Assembly: GCF_000934745.1 (NCBI RefSeq)
Contig: NZ_JYNO01000004.1
Span: forward strand, 348,035 to 412,034
DNA from: Desulfonatronum thioautotrophicum
Lineage (GTDB): Bacteria > Desulfobacterota > Desulfovibrionia > Desulfovibrionales > Desulfonatronaceae
Length of the DNA: 64,000 nucleotides
Direction of reading: 5' to 3'
Under the pieces are notes generated by a model. It was not told the DNA's origin. It did not search any database and saw only the letters and a list, made by a program, of their open reading frames with translations. Shown here piece after piece: positions 27,587 to 37,056 of the stretch. Position 1 is the stretch's first letter. Every line of letters begins with the position of its first letter. The translations under genes were made by a program, and so were the position numbers.

Positions 27587-30291
27587 TACTGGGAGGGGGT
27601 GGTTTGGTCGGCCATCAGATTCCGTAGCCAGTCTGCGGCTCGGGAACCCCTGGAGGTTTTGCCCGCGGGCAGGAAGATGTGCAGGTCTTCTTTAGCCCGG
27701 GTCAGGGCGACATAGAGCAGGTTCAGTTCCTCAGCCATGGAGTGGACCTGCTCCTGGTCCATGATCCGGGCCACCTCCTCGGCTCGTGGCTTGGTCGTGG
27801 AGACCAGGCCGGGGCTTCCGTTGTTGTCGGACAGGAGCAGATGGGCCGGCCGGTTCTTTTCCCCATAATCCAGCAGCGGCAAAAAAACATGGGGAAACTC
27901 CAGGCCCTTGGCCTTATGCACGGTCATCACCCGGACCGCGGGCAGGCCTTCGGGCAATCCGACCACGCAGGAACCGGCGTTTTCCTCCCAGAAGGCCAAA
28001 AAGGCGGACAAGGTGGCCTGCCCCTGGCTTTCGGCCTGAAAGGCCGTCTCCAGCAGTTTCTCCACCCAGGCCCATTGGCCCAGAGGCAGCTCGCGGAGCC
28101 GAAAATGGGCGACCGCGGTCAGTAGCAACTCATAGGCTCCCGCGAGTCCGGCTCGTTCCCAAAAGGGGTGCAGGTGCCGGGCCCAGAATGCCGGATAGGC
28201 TTCTTGCAGCCGGAGATACAGGGGGCGGCGGGCGCGGCCCTCGGATTGGTTTGGGAGCTGGGTTTGGGTATGGTCTGGAGTCTGGATTGGGGGCTGACTC
28301 TCCGAATGCTGCAGCAGGGCGTCCATGTCCGGCAAATGCTCTGGAGCCTCCCGGAAGAGCACGGGATTGCGGCACAGGGCAAAGAGCGCGGCATCATCGC
28401 CGGGGTTGTCCAGCCAGGTCAGCAGGGCCAGCAGACCGCGTACGCCGGGATGCGCGGAAATGACCAGGCTTTGCTCCGTGATGGTCGGGATGTCCGCGGC
28501 CAAGAGTCTGGCGGCGCATTCCCGGGCCTCTTTATTGGTTCGGACCAGAACCGCGATGCGGCCCAGGTCGACGGCTTCCTCCCGCAGGCTCACAATCCTG
28601 TTGACCAGGTGATGCAGGGCCCGGTCCGTGTAGGCCTCGGTTCCGTCGTCCAGGTCGTCCGTGGGGATGGTGACGGTTTGGACCGCGCCGACGCATTCCC
28701 GCCACGGGGTTTGGTTCGCCTCGGCATAGAGCAGGGCCGCGATTTCGGCCAGCAAGGTCCGGGGTTCGTTTTTGTCCGGGGCCGTGATCATGGTTTGGGC
28801 CAGGCCTTGGCTGGCCTGAGGCTGCTCCAGGGTGGCGAAACAGGCATTGTTCCACGCCACCACGTCCCGGCAGGAGCGACGGTTGAAGGGCAGGACCGTG
28901 CGCAGCCGGTTTTCCGGGGCAACGTTGGGCAAAACCCGCGGATCCAAGGGTTCGAAGAACAGCCGCCAATCCCCGCCTCGCCAGCGGTAGATGGCCTGCT
29001 TCACATCGCCGACGCAAAAGAGACTTCCGCCTTCGGCCAGGGCCTCCAGGGCCAGCTCCCGGAGTACATCCCATTGCTCCCGGCTGGTGTCCTGGAATTC
29101 GTCAATGAGCAGATGCTGCCAGTGCACACCGAGAATCAGGGCCGCGTCCTGCAGCAGGTCGCCTTGGGAGAGGTGCATCCGCAGCAATCGGGTCCACCAG
29201 CCCCCTGGCAACAGTCCCTGGGTACGGCCCAGCCGGTCCAGTTCCTGATTCACCACGTGGTGCAATTTGGCCAGAGGAGCCACGGAAAGCCTGGCCCGAG
29301 TCAGAAGAAAGGCGTTCCTGCTCCGGCGGACGTCTTGGTAGGCGTCCCAGGCCGGGGGCACGCCGGAGTTCGTCCAGGCGGCCTTGTTGAACAGATCTTC
29401 GGGCGTGGTCTTGGCGAAAAAGGCGCTTTCCAGATTGCCGAAGGGATCGTTCAGGAGAGCCTCGAGTTTCGCGGGCTTGAATCGGGAGACATGACCGGAA
29501 AGTCCGACCCGATCCAGGGTGGCGGCCAGCTCTTGGCAGGCGCTCTGGAACGCTGCCCTGGCCCGGCGCAGATCGTCCAGGGAAGTGACGGTCAACGGTT
29601 CATAGATCTGATTCAAGTCACGGACCACTCCGGTGACCTGTTCTTCCAGCCAGGGCAGGAAGCGCAGCCCGGTGCGCGTCTCCTGATGCAGATAGACCTT
29701 AAAGATGTCTTCCCAGAGCGCGGAGAGGGATTGCGTAAGTTCCGGGTCGCGGTCCATCGGTTCGCCTTGGCTTGTACTGACGTCCGAGGACAGGACAACA
29801 GCCTGCTCCCAATCCGTGCGGGCCAGCAGTCCCTCCAGGACGACGCTGCCCCAGGCCTGGGAATTGAACCCGGCTTCCAACTCCGGCCAGAGGTCCAGGC
29901 GTCGGGCCAGGGTCTGAACCAATTGAAAGTGCAGGCTGTCGATGGTTTTGACCTGGAAGCGCTGGTACTGACCCAGGATTTGTTCCAGCCACTCCCCGGC
30001 TGCCTGGGGCGTCAGTCCGCTCTGGGCGCGCAGCAGGCAACCGGACGGAGTTTCCAGGGCGATTTCCTTGAGAAAGGTGACGATCCGGGATTTCATCTCC
30101 TGGGCCGCGGCCACGGTGAACGTCAGGGCCAGTATCCGGCTCAGTCCGGCGACGGAGGGCCTGCCGGACCGGGCCAGGAGCTGCAGGAACCGCAGCCCCA
30201 GGCTATAGGTTTTTCCGGCCCCGGCTGAGGCCTGGACCACCAAAACGTGGGGGAACGCTTCCGGAAGGGGGATGGAGGTGTCGGTGGTCAT
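27586..30291 (-). CDS. UvrD/AddA-type helicase lacking the C-terminal nuclease
   Basis: This SF1A helicase (901 residues) has Walker A ASAGAGKTYSLG (~22-33), Walker B LLIDEFQDTS, motif III GDVKQAIYRWRGGD, motif V VMTVHKAKGLEFPHVF and motif VI LLYVALTRAKEDL. Canonical AddA proteins continue with ~200 residues of RecB-type nuclease, but this one ends ~30 residues after motif VI. The missing nuclease motifs open the next gene, with which it overlaps by one base. A Gln/Pro/Thr-rich insertion lies near 28.25 kb. Expected to act with the downstream protein as a processive helicase-nuclease on double-strand ends. Confidence 0.88.
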   Translation of the reverse strand: MTTDTSIPLPEAFPHVLVVQASAGAGKTYSLGLRFLQLLARSGRPSVAGLSRILALTFTVAAAQEMKSRIVTFLKEIALETPSGCLLRAQSGLTPQAAGEWLEQILGQYQRFQVKTIDSLHFQLVQTLARRLDLWPELEAGFNSQAWGSVVLEGLLARTDWEQAVVLSSDVSTSQGEPMDRDPELTQSLSALWEDIFKVYLHQETRTGLRFLPWLEEQVTGVVRDLNQIYEPLTVTSLDDLRRARAAFQSACQELAATLDRVGLSGHVSRFKPAKLEALLNDPFGNLESAFFAKTTPEDLFNKAAWTNSGVPPAWDAYQDVRRSRNAFLLTRARLSVAPLAKLHHVVNQELDRLGRTQGLLPGGWWTRLLRMHLSQGDLLQDAALILGVHWQHLLIDEFQDTSREQWDVLRELALEALAEGGSLFCVGDVKQAIYRWRGGDWRLFFEPLDPRVLPNVAPENRLRTVLPFNRRSCRDVVAWNNACFATLEQPQASQGLAQTMITAPDKNEPRTLLAEIAALLYAEANQTPWRECVGAVQTVTIPTDDLDDGTEAYTDRALHHLVNRIVSLREEAVDLGRIAVLVRTNKEARECAARLLAADIPTITEQSLVISAHPGVRGLLALLTWLDNPGDDAALFALCRNPVLFREAPEHLPDMDALLQHSESQPPIQTPDHTQTQLPNQSEGRARRPLYLRLQEAYPAFWARHLHPFWERAGLAGAYELLLTAVAHFRLRELPLGQWAWVEKLLETAFQAESQGQATLSAFLAFWEENAGSCVVGLPEGLPAVRVMTVHKAKGLEFPHVFLPLLDYGEKNRPAHLLLSDNNGSPGLVSTTKPRAEEVARIMDQEQVHSMAEELNLLYVALTRAKEDLHIFLPAGKTSRGSRAADWLRNLMADQTTPSQ

Positions 30292-30321
30292 GGTCGAAGG
30301 GGCTGGGAGAAGATCTGTGGG

Positions 30322-31065
30322 TCAAAAACTGTAGCGCAGGCCGATGGTATTGGCGTTGTGGCCGCCCTTGAGGTTGCCGAAGGTGCGAAAGGCCCCGGAA
30401 CGATGGTGCAATCGGTAGACGAAAGCCCATTGGGGATGCCTGGGCGAGGCAAATGCCAGTTCCGGGCCGAGGTAGACCAATAAGGTTGCGTCGCCGTTCT
30501 GGGTTTCTTCCCGGGTTCGCTCGATCCCGATGGAGCGATCAATCCAACTCAGTCCCAGGGTGAATGCCGGTTCAATGTGCAGATGATCGAACAGCACGAC
30601 ACCACCATGGCGCAGGGCAGCTCCGGCCCAGATCTCCGTGGACCAGCGACACCCGAAGCGCCCGGCGATGCCTATTTCCGGCCCAAGTCGCAGATCATGC
30701 CCAAGGTCGAGCATGTCTTGGGCGTAGGCCAAGGCGACCAGATAATTTTCCTCGAAGTCCACGGACCAAAAGGAAGCCGTATCGCCCATGCTTTGCGTGG
30801 TAAACTTTCCCGTGAACAGGCTGACCCGGTGGGTAAGCTTCGGGGTGTTTGCAGCGGAAAGCAGGGCGGTGCGGTGGCGTTCGGGGTTATGGGGCCACGC
30901 CGTGAACGTACCTGGAACGTCAATTGGAGAACCTTCTGCAGGTAGCTCAGAGTAATCATGCGGAGCGGTGGTCGCATGGACAGGAGAGAGCACGGTCAGC
31001 GCGACAAGGAGGACAAGGGAGAGCAGGAAAGCCTTGGCCATGCAATGCAGACAGTGACGGGTCAC
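30322..31065 (-). CDS. PagL-like outer membrane protein (lipid A deacylase family)
   Basis: This 247-residue protein has a signal peptide (to about residue 31, ending PVHA) and a body of alternating beta strands ending in an aromatic residue (GLRYSF), as outer membrane barrels do. Near the C terminus YRLHHRSGAF contains the H-x-S pair of PagL-type lipid A 3-O-deacylases, but no Glu is seen at the usual spacing after the Ser, so activity is uncertain. The start is GTG 31065, preceded by GGAG at 5 bases; ATG 31041 would also leave a signal peptide. It lies 30 bp after the helicase gene but has no evident link to it. Confidence 0.65.
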   Translation of the reverse strand: MTRHCLHCMAKAFLLSLVLLVALTVLSPVHATTAPHDYSELPAEGSPIDVPGTFTAWPHNPERHRTALLSAANTPKLTHRVSLFTGKFTTQSMGDTASFWSVDFEENYLVALAYAQDMLDLGHDLRLGPEIGIAGRFGCRWSTEIWAGAALRHGGVVLFDHLHIEPAFTLGLSWIDRSIGIERTREETQNGDATLLVYLGPELAFASPRHPQWAFVYRLHHRSGAFRTFGNLKGGHNANTIGLRYSF

Positions 31066-31091
31066 GCCTTCTCCGGGTGGGAGGGTGGGAA

Positions 31092-31913
31092 TCAGTGCGA
31101 TGCGGGAGCTACGGCATCAGCACGGCCAAGGGTGCCATGGGCCATTCGGATGTGGCCGATGGAGCGCCAGTCCAGTCCCAGCAGGGCTGCACCGGCGGCG
31201 TCCACGGCCACCGGGTCGAAACCGGCCACCAGCTTGTTCACCGGCGGAGAGCAGGTTGCTCCCCCCAGGTGGAACTCGGCCAGGCCGAGGCTGGCGTCGA
31301 TGATTGCCAAGTCCGGCTTGCGGTAGCGGTTCAATTCATAAATGGAGCGCTGCATGTCCGCGTGCAGGGCCGACTTTTTCCAGGAACCGCCGCGCTGGTA
31401 ATGGCTGGGCGGGAGCAGGCCCAGCAGGTTCTTCATGCTCAGGGTGACCTGGGCCAGGCTGTGTCGCTTGAGCACGGCTACGGAGATCAGCAGGCCGTTG
31501 AGGGCTGCCTTGGGCAGGTGGATTTCCGGAAAGAAACGACACCGCGGATCGATCCGGCGGGTCAGCGGGGCCCGGTTCAGGTCCACCAGCTCCAGGCCCA
31601 GTTCTTCGGCCAAGGCCGTGTAGCCCAGTTTGGTGAAAATCTCACCGGTTTCCAGACAGGTGTCCCCGCAGCCCTCGGCCAGGACGATCTTGGCCCTGGT
31701 GTGGCGTTGGATGTAATTCACCAGGGCCAGGACCATTTCCGGGTGGGTGGTCACCGGGAACGGAGAGGCATTGACCAGGTTGGGTTTGATGATCACCCGC
31801 TTGCGCCGTCTGAGCACGCCGGGAAGGCCCAGATCGTCCAGCAGTTCGGCCAGAGTGGTGGCGTAGTCCTGGAATGCATGTACTCGGCAGGGTGCCTTAG
31901 ACTCTTTCATCAT
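31092..31913 (-). CDS. DUF362 domain protein
   Basis: The ~274-residue protein matches the DUF362 family: VIIKPNLVNASPFPVTTHP near the start, VLAEGCGD, then SMKNLLGL and FDPVAVDAAGAALLGLDW near the end. Unlike many relatives it carries no ferredoxin module. DUF362 proteins are common in anaerobes and often accompany redox or cofactor genes; the reaction is not established. The start ATG 31913 overlaps the 3' end of the transporter gene by 17 bp, implying cotranscription. Confidence 0.82.
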   Translation of the reverse strand: MMKESKAPCRVHAFQDYATTLAELLDDLGLPGVLRRRKRVIIKPNLVNASPFPVTTHPEMVLALVNYIQRHTRAKIVLAEGCGDTCLETGEIFTKLGYTALAEELGLELVDLNRAPLTRRIDPRCRFFPEIHLPKAALNGLLISVAVLKRHSLAQVTLSMKNLLGLLPPSHYQRGGSWKKSALHADMQRSIYELNRYRKPDLAIIDASLGLAEFHLGGATCSPPVNKLVAGFDPVAVDAAGAALLGLDWRSIGHIRMAHGTLGRADAVAPASH

Positions 31914-33384
31914 GGCCAATTTTGGATTGGGTGTTGCGATGATCGATGATCCAAGCCGCAATGCCCAAGGCTGCGGCCGCCAGCAAAAGTCCGGCCTGGA
32001 AGCGGTAGGCCCCGGCAATGCCCGCTGCCAGGGCCTCAGCGGAAACCGCGGCAAAGTCCGTGCGCACGGGCTCCAGGGTAACGGAGACCACGAAGAGGGT
32101 AAAGATGGTGCCGATCAGGGGCAGGCCCGTGGACTGACCGAAGACCCGGGAGTAGTTGAGCAGGCCGGAGGCCACGCCCAGACGCTCCTGGGGGACCGCA
32201 CCCATGATCGCGCTGTTGTTCGGGGCCTGGAACAAGCCGACACCCAGACCCACGGGTATCACCCGCAAGACAAAGCCCCACCATGGCGTATCCAGGTTGA
32301 GGGTGCTCACGGCCAGACAGCCGGTGATCAGGATTACGAGTCCCAAAAGGCTCAAGCCGCGCGGTCCGAAGCGGTCGGACAACGCCCCGGCAAAGGGGGC
32401 CACCAGGCCCATGCTCAGGGGGATGGCCATCATCATCAGGCCCACCTCACTGGGTGGACGATCCTGGGCGAATTGCAGAAAAAACGGCATGATGAAGCCG
32501 GCGGACAGGGAGATGAAAACCAGGACGGACATGATCAGGTTGATGCTGAACAGGGGGTTGGCAAACAGCTTCAGATCAATCATCGGGTCCGGAGATCTGC
32601 GCTCCACATGGATGAAACCAGCCAGCCCAAGCAGTGCGGTTCCCAGTAACGCCAGAGACAGCGGGGCGGCAAAGCCGACTTTCTGGCCCATGGTCATGCC
32701 CATGGAATAGGCCGCCAGGGTCACTGCCGCCAGAACTGCTCCGGGGATGTCGAAGCGTTGGCCGCCACGTCGGGGCGGCAGGGCGGGCATGTACCTGGCG
32801 ATGATTAACTGGGCCAGGATGCCCACCGGGACATTGATCCAAAAGATCCAGCGCCAGCCGATGTATTCAATGATCACTCCACCGAGGGACGGTCCTAATG
32901 CCAGCCCCATGGCCACGGTGGCCCCGATCAGGCCGATGGCCCGCCCCCTGCGGCCCGGTGGGGCGATTTCCGTAACAATGGCGATGCCCAGAGCTTGGCT
33001 CATGGCCGCGCCGATACCCTGCACGGCCCGGAAGAAGATCAGCCAACCCACGCTGGGTGCCAAGCCGCAGAGCAGCGACCCCAGGGTGAACAGCCCCAGC
33101 CCCAGGCTGAAAATGCCCTTCTTGCCGCGCATGTCTCCCAGCCGGGAGACCAGCAGCAACAGGGAGGCCACAACTAAAACGTAGCTGAGAATGACCCACT
33201 GCACCGTGGCGAAATCCGTGTCCAGCTGCCGGGCCAGGCTGGGCAGGGCAACGTTGACGATACTCATGTCCAGGGTGGCCATGAAGACCATCATGTTCAC
33301 CCCGATCATGCTCAGGAAGGTATATTTGGGGACATCACCCGCGTCAGGGCCGACGGGCGAAGGGTGGGAATGGGTTGTGGACAT
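31897..33384 (-). CDS. DHA2-family drug:proton antiporter (EmrB/QacA type)
   Basis: This inner membrane MFS exporter of ~495 residues has about 14 hydrophobic helices. It shows motif D1-like TLDMSIVNVALPSLA in helix 1, motif A SRLGDMRGKKG after helix 2 and the antiporter motif C-like ALGPSLGGVIIEYIGWRWIFWINVP in helix 5 onward. It should expel hydrophobic compounds using the proton gradient. No membrane-fusion partner gene adjoins it. ATG 33384 is favoured; a TTG at 33417 sits directly against GGAGG, which is too close. Cotranscribed with the DUF362 gene. Confidence 0.9.
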   Translation of the reverse strand: MSTTHSHPSPVGPDAGDVPKYTFLSMIGVNMMVFMATLDMSIVNVALPSLARQLDTDFATVQWVILSYVLVVASLLLLVSRLGDMRGKKGIFSLGLGLFTLGSLLCGLAPSVGWLIFFRAVQGIGAAMSQALGIAIVTEIAPPGRRGRAIGLIGATVAMGLALGPSLGGVIIEYIGWRWIFWINVPVGILAQLIIARYMPALPPRRGGQRFDIPGAVLAAVTLAAYSMGMTMGQKVGFAAPLSLALLGTALLGLAGFIHVERRSPDPMIDLKLFANPLFSINLIMSVLVFISLSAGFIMPFFLQFAQDRPPSEVGLMMMAIPLSMGLVAPFAGALSDRFGPRGLSLLGLVILITGCLAVSTLNLDTPWWGFVLRVIPVGLGVGLFQAPNNSAIMGAVPQERLGVASGLLNYSRVFGQSTGLPLIGTIFTLFVVSVTLEPVRTDFAAVSAEALAAGIAGAYRFQAGLLLAAAALGIAAWIIDHRNTQSKIGHDERV

Positions 33385-33570
33385 GAAGAAAGGGTCTCTA
33401 GCAGAGAACCCCGCCAACCTCCAGCCGGGCCGCTATGGGGAATTGCATCCCAGATGAACCCGGTTCGAGAATGGACTAATGCCGGGATTGGGCTCGGGGC
33501 ACAGGGTTTTGGGAGAGTTTGGTGGGGCTGGACAGAACAGGTGCCACGGATTACATCATGTAACTGATTT

Positions 33571-33660
33571 GGAGGGATGGCCGAGTGGTTGAAGGCGGCG
33601 GTCTTGAAAACCGCTGACGGGGGAACTCGTCCGGGGGTTCGAATCCCTCTCCCTCCGCCA
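33571..33660 (+). tRNA. tRNA-Ser(TGA)
   Basis: The 90-base gene folds with acceptor GGAGGGA pairing to TCCCTCC, an anticodon stem GCGGT/ACCGC with loop CTTGAAA (anticodon TGA at 33605-33607), the long class II variable arm of serine tRNAs, a T arm GGGGGTTCGAATCCCTC and encoded CCA. A terminator follows 34 bp downstream. Confidence 0.97.
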
Positions 33661-33694
33661 AAGCATGATCCGGCACTGTCCGGCAAAATACAAT

Positions 33695-33721
33695 AAGCCC
33701 TGAGAAATCAGGGCTTTTTTT
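33695..33721 (+). terminator. Rho-independent terminator after tRNA-Ser
   Basis: AAGCCCTGA and TCAGGGCTT pair around a GAAA loop and are followed by a run of T (33715-33721). Position and orientation fit termination of the tRNA transcript; the stem could also serve the carbamate kinase gene arriving from the other strand. Confidence 0.9.
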
Positions 33722-33754
33722 GTGCTTGATGTGTTTGATAGTGGTTGGCTCCCG

Positions 33755-34720
33755 TCAGGTGATGTGCGTTCCCGCGCCCTGTTCCAGGGCGGGAATGAGG
33801 TTGTCTGGTGAGGTGATGATGACCTTGCGGCCTCCCTGGGCCAGAAAGTCGAGGGCCGCGGTGATTTTTGGTCCCATGCTGCCGGGTGGGAAGTGGCCCT
33901 GGGCCTGGTAGGCTTGCAGTTCCGCGGTGGTCACCTGGCCGAGTCCCCGTTGCCCCGGCTCGCCGTAATCCAGGCTGACCTGGCGGACGGCCGTGGAGAT
34001 CACCAGCAGGTCCGCGTCCAATTTTGCGGCCAGCAGACCGGTGGCCAGATCCTTGTCCACCACCGCGCTCACGCCGCGCAGCTCTCCGTCCTCGCCGCGG
34101 ACCACGGGCACGCCCCCGCCACCCACGGCCACCACGGCATATCCTTGCTCCAGCAGGCTCCGGATCACCGGCAGCTCAACAATTTCCAGCGGTCCGGGGC
34201 TGGGCACCACCCGGCGCCAGCCTCGTCCCCGGTCCATTTTGAGCACCCAATGGGGATAGTCAGCATAAAGGGTGGGCAGGTCGGCCTCCTGGAACACCTC
34301 GCCCACGAATTTGTCCGGAGTGATGAAGGCCGGATCATCCGCGTCCACCACGACCTGGGTGACCACGCTGACAGCCATGCCGCGGCTGGTTGCTCCCAGG
34401 CCGCGCCGTTGCAGCTCGTTGGCCAGGGCCTGCTGGATCTGCCAGCCGATGGCGCCCTGGGTGTCGGCCACGCAGGAGGGCAGGGGTACCGGGTGCATGC
34501 CGGCCACCTTTCGGGCGATTTCCGAGCGGCGCAGGATGAAGCCCACTTGCGGACCATTGCCATGGGTGATGCACACCCGCCGGCCCGTTTCAACGATATC
34601 GGCCACGTGCCGAACCGTCTTTTGGATGGCCGCGTACTGGTCCTCCACCGTGACCTTTTCCTTGGCGCTGATCAGCGAGTTGCCGCCTACGGCAATAACC
34701 ATCAGACTGGAAGACGACAT
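33755..34720 (-). CDS. arcC: Carbamate kinase
   Basis: This enzyme interconverts carbamoyl phosphate plus ADP with ATP, ammonia and CO2. The ~321-residue protein has MVIAVGGNSLI at the start, THGNGPQVG, the DADDPAF family segment, AVGGGGVPVV and VDKDLATGLLAAKLDADLL. No arcA/arcB genes are adjacent, so it is a stand-alone copy. ATG 34720 has GGAG 9 bases upstream; the frame also opens at TTG 34765 without a site. The upstream end borders a hexanucleotide repeat tract. Confidence 0.94.
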   Translation of the reverse strand: MSSSSLMVIAVGGNSLISAKEKVTVEDQYAAIQKTVRHVADIVETGRRVCITHGNGPQVGFILRRSEIARKVAGMHPVPLPSCVADTQGAIGWQIQQALANELQRRGLGATSRGMAVSVVTQVVVDADDPAFITPDKFVGEVFQEADLPTLYADYPHWVLKMDRGRGWRRVVPSPGPLEIVELPVIRSLLEQGYAVVAVGGGGVPVVRGEDGELRGVSAVVDKDLATGLLAAKLDADLLVISTAVRQVSLDYGEPGQRGLGQVTTAELQAYQAQGHFPPGSMGPKITAALDFLAQGGRKVIITSPDNLIPALEQGAGTHIT

Positions 34721-34785
34721 GCTGGGAGACTCCGGGGGGGATGAGGTCGGATTGGTTGTTGACAAGGTGATGGGGTGAGGCTGGG

Positions 34786-34845
34786 TTCGATTTCGATTTC
34801 GATTTCGATTTCGATTTCGATTTCGATTTCGATTTCGATTTTGAT
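34786..34845. repeat. Hexanucleotide array (TTCGAT)9 plus one variant
   Basis: Nine perfect TTCGAT units followed by one TTTGAT lie between arcC and moeA, 65 bp upstream of the arcC start. Related arrays occur at 47105-47140 (AATCGC/AATCGA) and 47315-47350 (mixed GATTTC/GATCAC). Copy-number change here could alter arcC promoter spacing. Confidence 0.95.
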
Positions 34846-34871
34846 TAAGGTATTTGGGATTGATGGATGGG

Positions 34872-36158
34872 TCAGATCAATGGGCGGACCATGATCTCGG
34901 TGCCGGCGGTGAACCCTTCTCGGTTTTCCGGGATTTCCATCAAGCCCTGGGCCTGGAGCAGGGTTTTGAGCAGGCCGGATTTGCCCAGGACCGGGGTGGC
35001 CAGAAGGCCGTCTTCCGGGTGACGGCTCAGGGCGACACGGATAAAGTCCGTGCGGCCCTGGCGGGAGGCCACGTTTCGGGACAGCCGGGCCGGTACGCGG
35101 CCAAAGGGGCCGACGTCGAACGCCGTGTCGTCTCCGGCAAGATAGGCCAGAAAGGGCATGATCAGGACCTGCATGACCACCTGGGCGCTGGCCACCTGTC
35201 CAGGCAGGCCGATGACGGCTTTGCCGCCCAACTGGGTGCGGGCCAGGATTGTGGGCTTGCCCGGGCTCATGGCAATGCCGTGGGCCAGGACCTCGCCACC
35301 ACAAACCCGTTCCAGGGCTTCCAGGGAATGGTCACGGGTGCCCACTGAACTGCCCCCGGATATGAGGACCACGTCGCAATCCGTTATGCCCCGCTCCAGG
35401 GCCGCTGTCAGCGCCTGGAGGTCGTCGCGGACCAGGCCGAGGCGCACGGCCCGGGCTCCGGCAGCTTCGGCCAGGGCAGCCAGGGTGTGGGAATTGACGT
35501 CCCGGACCAGTCCGGGGCGCACGGCGGCGCTGACGTCCACCACCTCATCCCCGGTGGAGAGGATGCCCACGGTCACCGGGGCATGCACCCGAACTTGGGA
35601 ACATCCCAGGGCGGCCAACAATCCGATTCGGGCGCCGTCCAGGCGCGTGCCGGATTGGAGCACCACCTCGCCGGCTTGGACGTCCTCGCCGCGCAGCATC
35701 ACGTTGTCCCAGGGCGAGAGGGATTTGTGAATCTCGATGGTTTGCCCGGTCGTGTGGTCCATGGCTCCGGCTGCCTGCACGCCACCCATTTCCAGGGTCT
35801 GTTCGACCATGACCACCGCGTCCGCTCCCTGGGGCAGGCTGCCGCCGGTGGTGATCCGGGCGCAGTGTCCTGGTTCCAGGGAATTGTCGGACGGTGTTTC
35901 AATGGGCACGGCAAAGGCCAGGTCCAGATAGGCGGGATTGGATTCGGATGCGCCGAAGGTGTCCGCGGCCCGGACCGCGTAGCCGTCCACGCTGGAACGG
36001 TGCATCAGCGGGAGATCCTCAGTCGCGGTGAAGGGCTCGGCCAGGGTCATGCCCAAGGCCGTTGCCGGTTCGCGTTCCTGAATCCCTGTCCGGGAGAAGG
36101 TTTGCAGGGACTGGATAAAGGAGGCAACGGATACGACCTGGAAAAAAGTCTCTTTCAT
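34872..36158 (-). CDS. moeA: Molybdopterin molybdenumtransferase MoeA
   Basis: MoeA inserts molybdate (or tungstate) into adenylated molybdopterin. The 428-residue protein has LMHRSSVDGYAVRA (active-site DGYA), GDEVVDV, SGGSSVGTRDHS and PGKPTILA (Mo-binding PGxP region). Its start overlaps the mobB stop by 4 bp (ATGA), so both are one operon for pterin cofactor maturation, consistent with the many Mo/W enzymes of sulfate reducers. Confidence 0.95.
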   Translation of the reverse strand: MKETFFQVVSVASFIQSLQTFSRTGIQEREPATALGMTLAEPFTATEDLPLMHRSSVDGYAVRAADTFGASESNPAYLDLAFAVPIETPSDNSLEPGHCARITTGGSLPQGADAVVMVEQTLEMGGVQAAGAMDHTTGQTIEIHKSLSPWDNVMLRGEDVQAGEVVLQSGTRLDGARIGLLAALGCSQVRVHAPVTVGILSTGDEVVDVSAAVRPGLVRDVNSHTLAALAEAAGARAVRLGLVRDDLQALTAALERGITDCDVVLISGGSSVGTRDHSLEALERVCGGEVLAHGIAMSPGKPTILARTQLGGKAVIGLPGQVASAQVVMQVLIMPFLAYLAGDDTAFDVGPFGRVPARLSRNVASRQGRTDFIRVALSRHPEDGLLATPVLGKSGLLKTLLQAQGLMEIPENREGFTAGTEIMVRPLI

Positions 36159-36940
36159 GACTTGCCTCCGGATGTTGATTCAAGATGGATATCGATGGTT
36201 CCGGGTGCGTACCCCTTGAGTTGGCAAAGCATGCCCCGGATTGTCGAGGCCATGATCGAGGCCACGAAGGGATTCATGCCCAACTGGACGCCATTGACCC
36301 GCACGGACAGCTCCTCGGACATGGCCCGGCAATCCTCCGGGGTGGCCAAACCGGCCACGATGTCCTGAGCCAGTGTCCGGCAGTCCTTCCGGCCGCAGGC
36401 CCCGCAATCCAAAGCCGGCAACAGGAATCCGCGCTGAAGCACCAGGTCCGTGACGGCCTCTACCGTGGTGAGGACCGGGACTTCCGATGGACCGCCTGCC
36501 TCCCAGACGGCCAAGGCCAAGCCGGAGTCCAGGGTCTTCGGGTCATCGGTGGAGCCGGGTTCGGTGCGCTGCAGGATGATCCGGGGCAGAAAGCCCAGGC
36601 CTTTTCCTCCCTCGATCAACAGGATATCCGCATCCAGCAGCGACCAGGCGGAGAGGATCGGCAGGGGCTCCGGGCGCACCAGCAGGGTCTGCCGTGGATC
36701 GATGCCAGCTACGGCGCAGCCCGTCGCGGCCAGCCGGGAGGTGTCCTGAGAGTTTTTTTGAGAGTTGTCTTGAGAGGTGCCCAAAGAGGTTTTTGATGGC
36801 CCCAGGTCAAAGGGGTGATGGCTGCTCTTGATGATGCCCACCCGGTGGCCCAGGCGGCGTAATTGTTCCGCGACGCGGACCACCAGCGTGGTCTTGCCGG
36901 AATTGTGGAAACCGACGAAGCCCATGGCTCGCGTGGTCAT
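36155..36940 (-). CDS. mobB: MobB-type GTPase with C-terminal cysteine-rich module
   Basis: Residues 1-165 form a MobB P-loop protein (Walker A GFHNSGKTTLV; LIEGGKG) that supports molybdopterin dinucleotide formation. Residues ~180-262 add a module with DCGACGRKDC and a fourth cysteine (PEDC) ~16 residues later, a likely Fe-S site known from anaerobe MobB fusions. Between them lies a hydrophilic Ser/Gln/Asn insertion (SQDNSQKNSQDTS) that looks like repeat expansion. ATG 36940 follows AAGGAGACG. Operon with moeA. Confidence 0.88.
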   Translation of the reverse strand: MTTRAMGFVGFHNSGKTTLVVRVAEQLRRLGHRVGIIKSSHHPFDLGPSKTSLGTSQDNSQKNSQDTSRLAATGCAVAGIDPRQTLLVRPEPLPILSAWSLLDADILLIEGGKGLGFLPRIILQRTEPGSTDDPKTLDSGLALAVWEAGGPSEVPVLTTVEAVTDLVLQRGFLLPALDCGACGRKDCRTLAQDIVAGLATPEDCRAMSEELSVRVNGVQLGMNPFVASIMASTIRGMLCQLKGYAPGTIDIHLESTSGGKS

Positions 36941-37056
36941 GGTGGCGTCTCCTTGTGTCTTTTGCCGTTGGTCGTTGGTTCTGCTGCTCACTCGCCGCGT
37001 GTTCATGACGATAGCAGAAACGCAGACACGGGCAAATAAGGCGAAGGTGTGAAATT

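Noticed and set aside
28168-30228. 686-codon plus-strand frame antisense to the helicase
   Set aside because: Pure antisense of helicase motifs with no independent homology.
34702-35304. Frame with IEIEIEIE repeat peptide
   Set aside because: Produced by the hexanucleotide array read in frame; overlaps arcC and moeA and has no other support.
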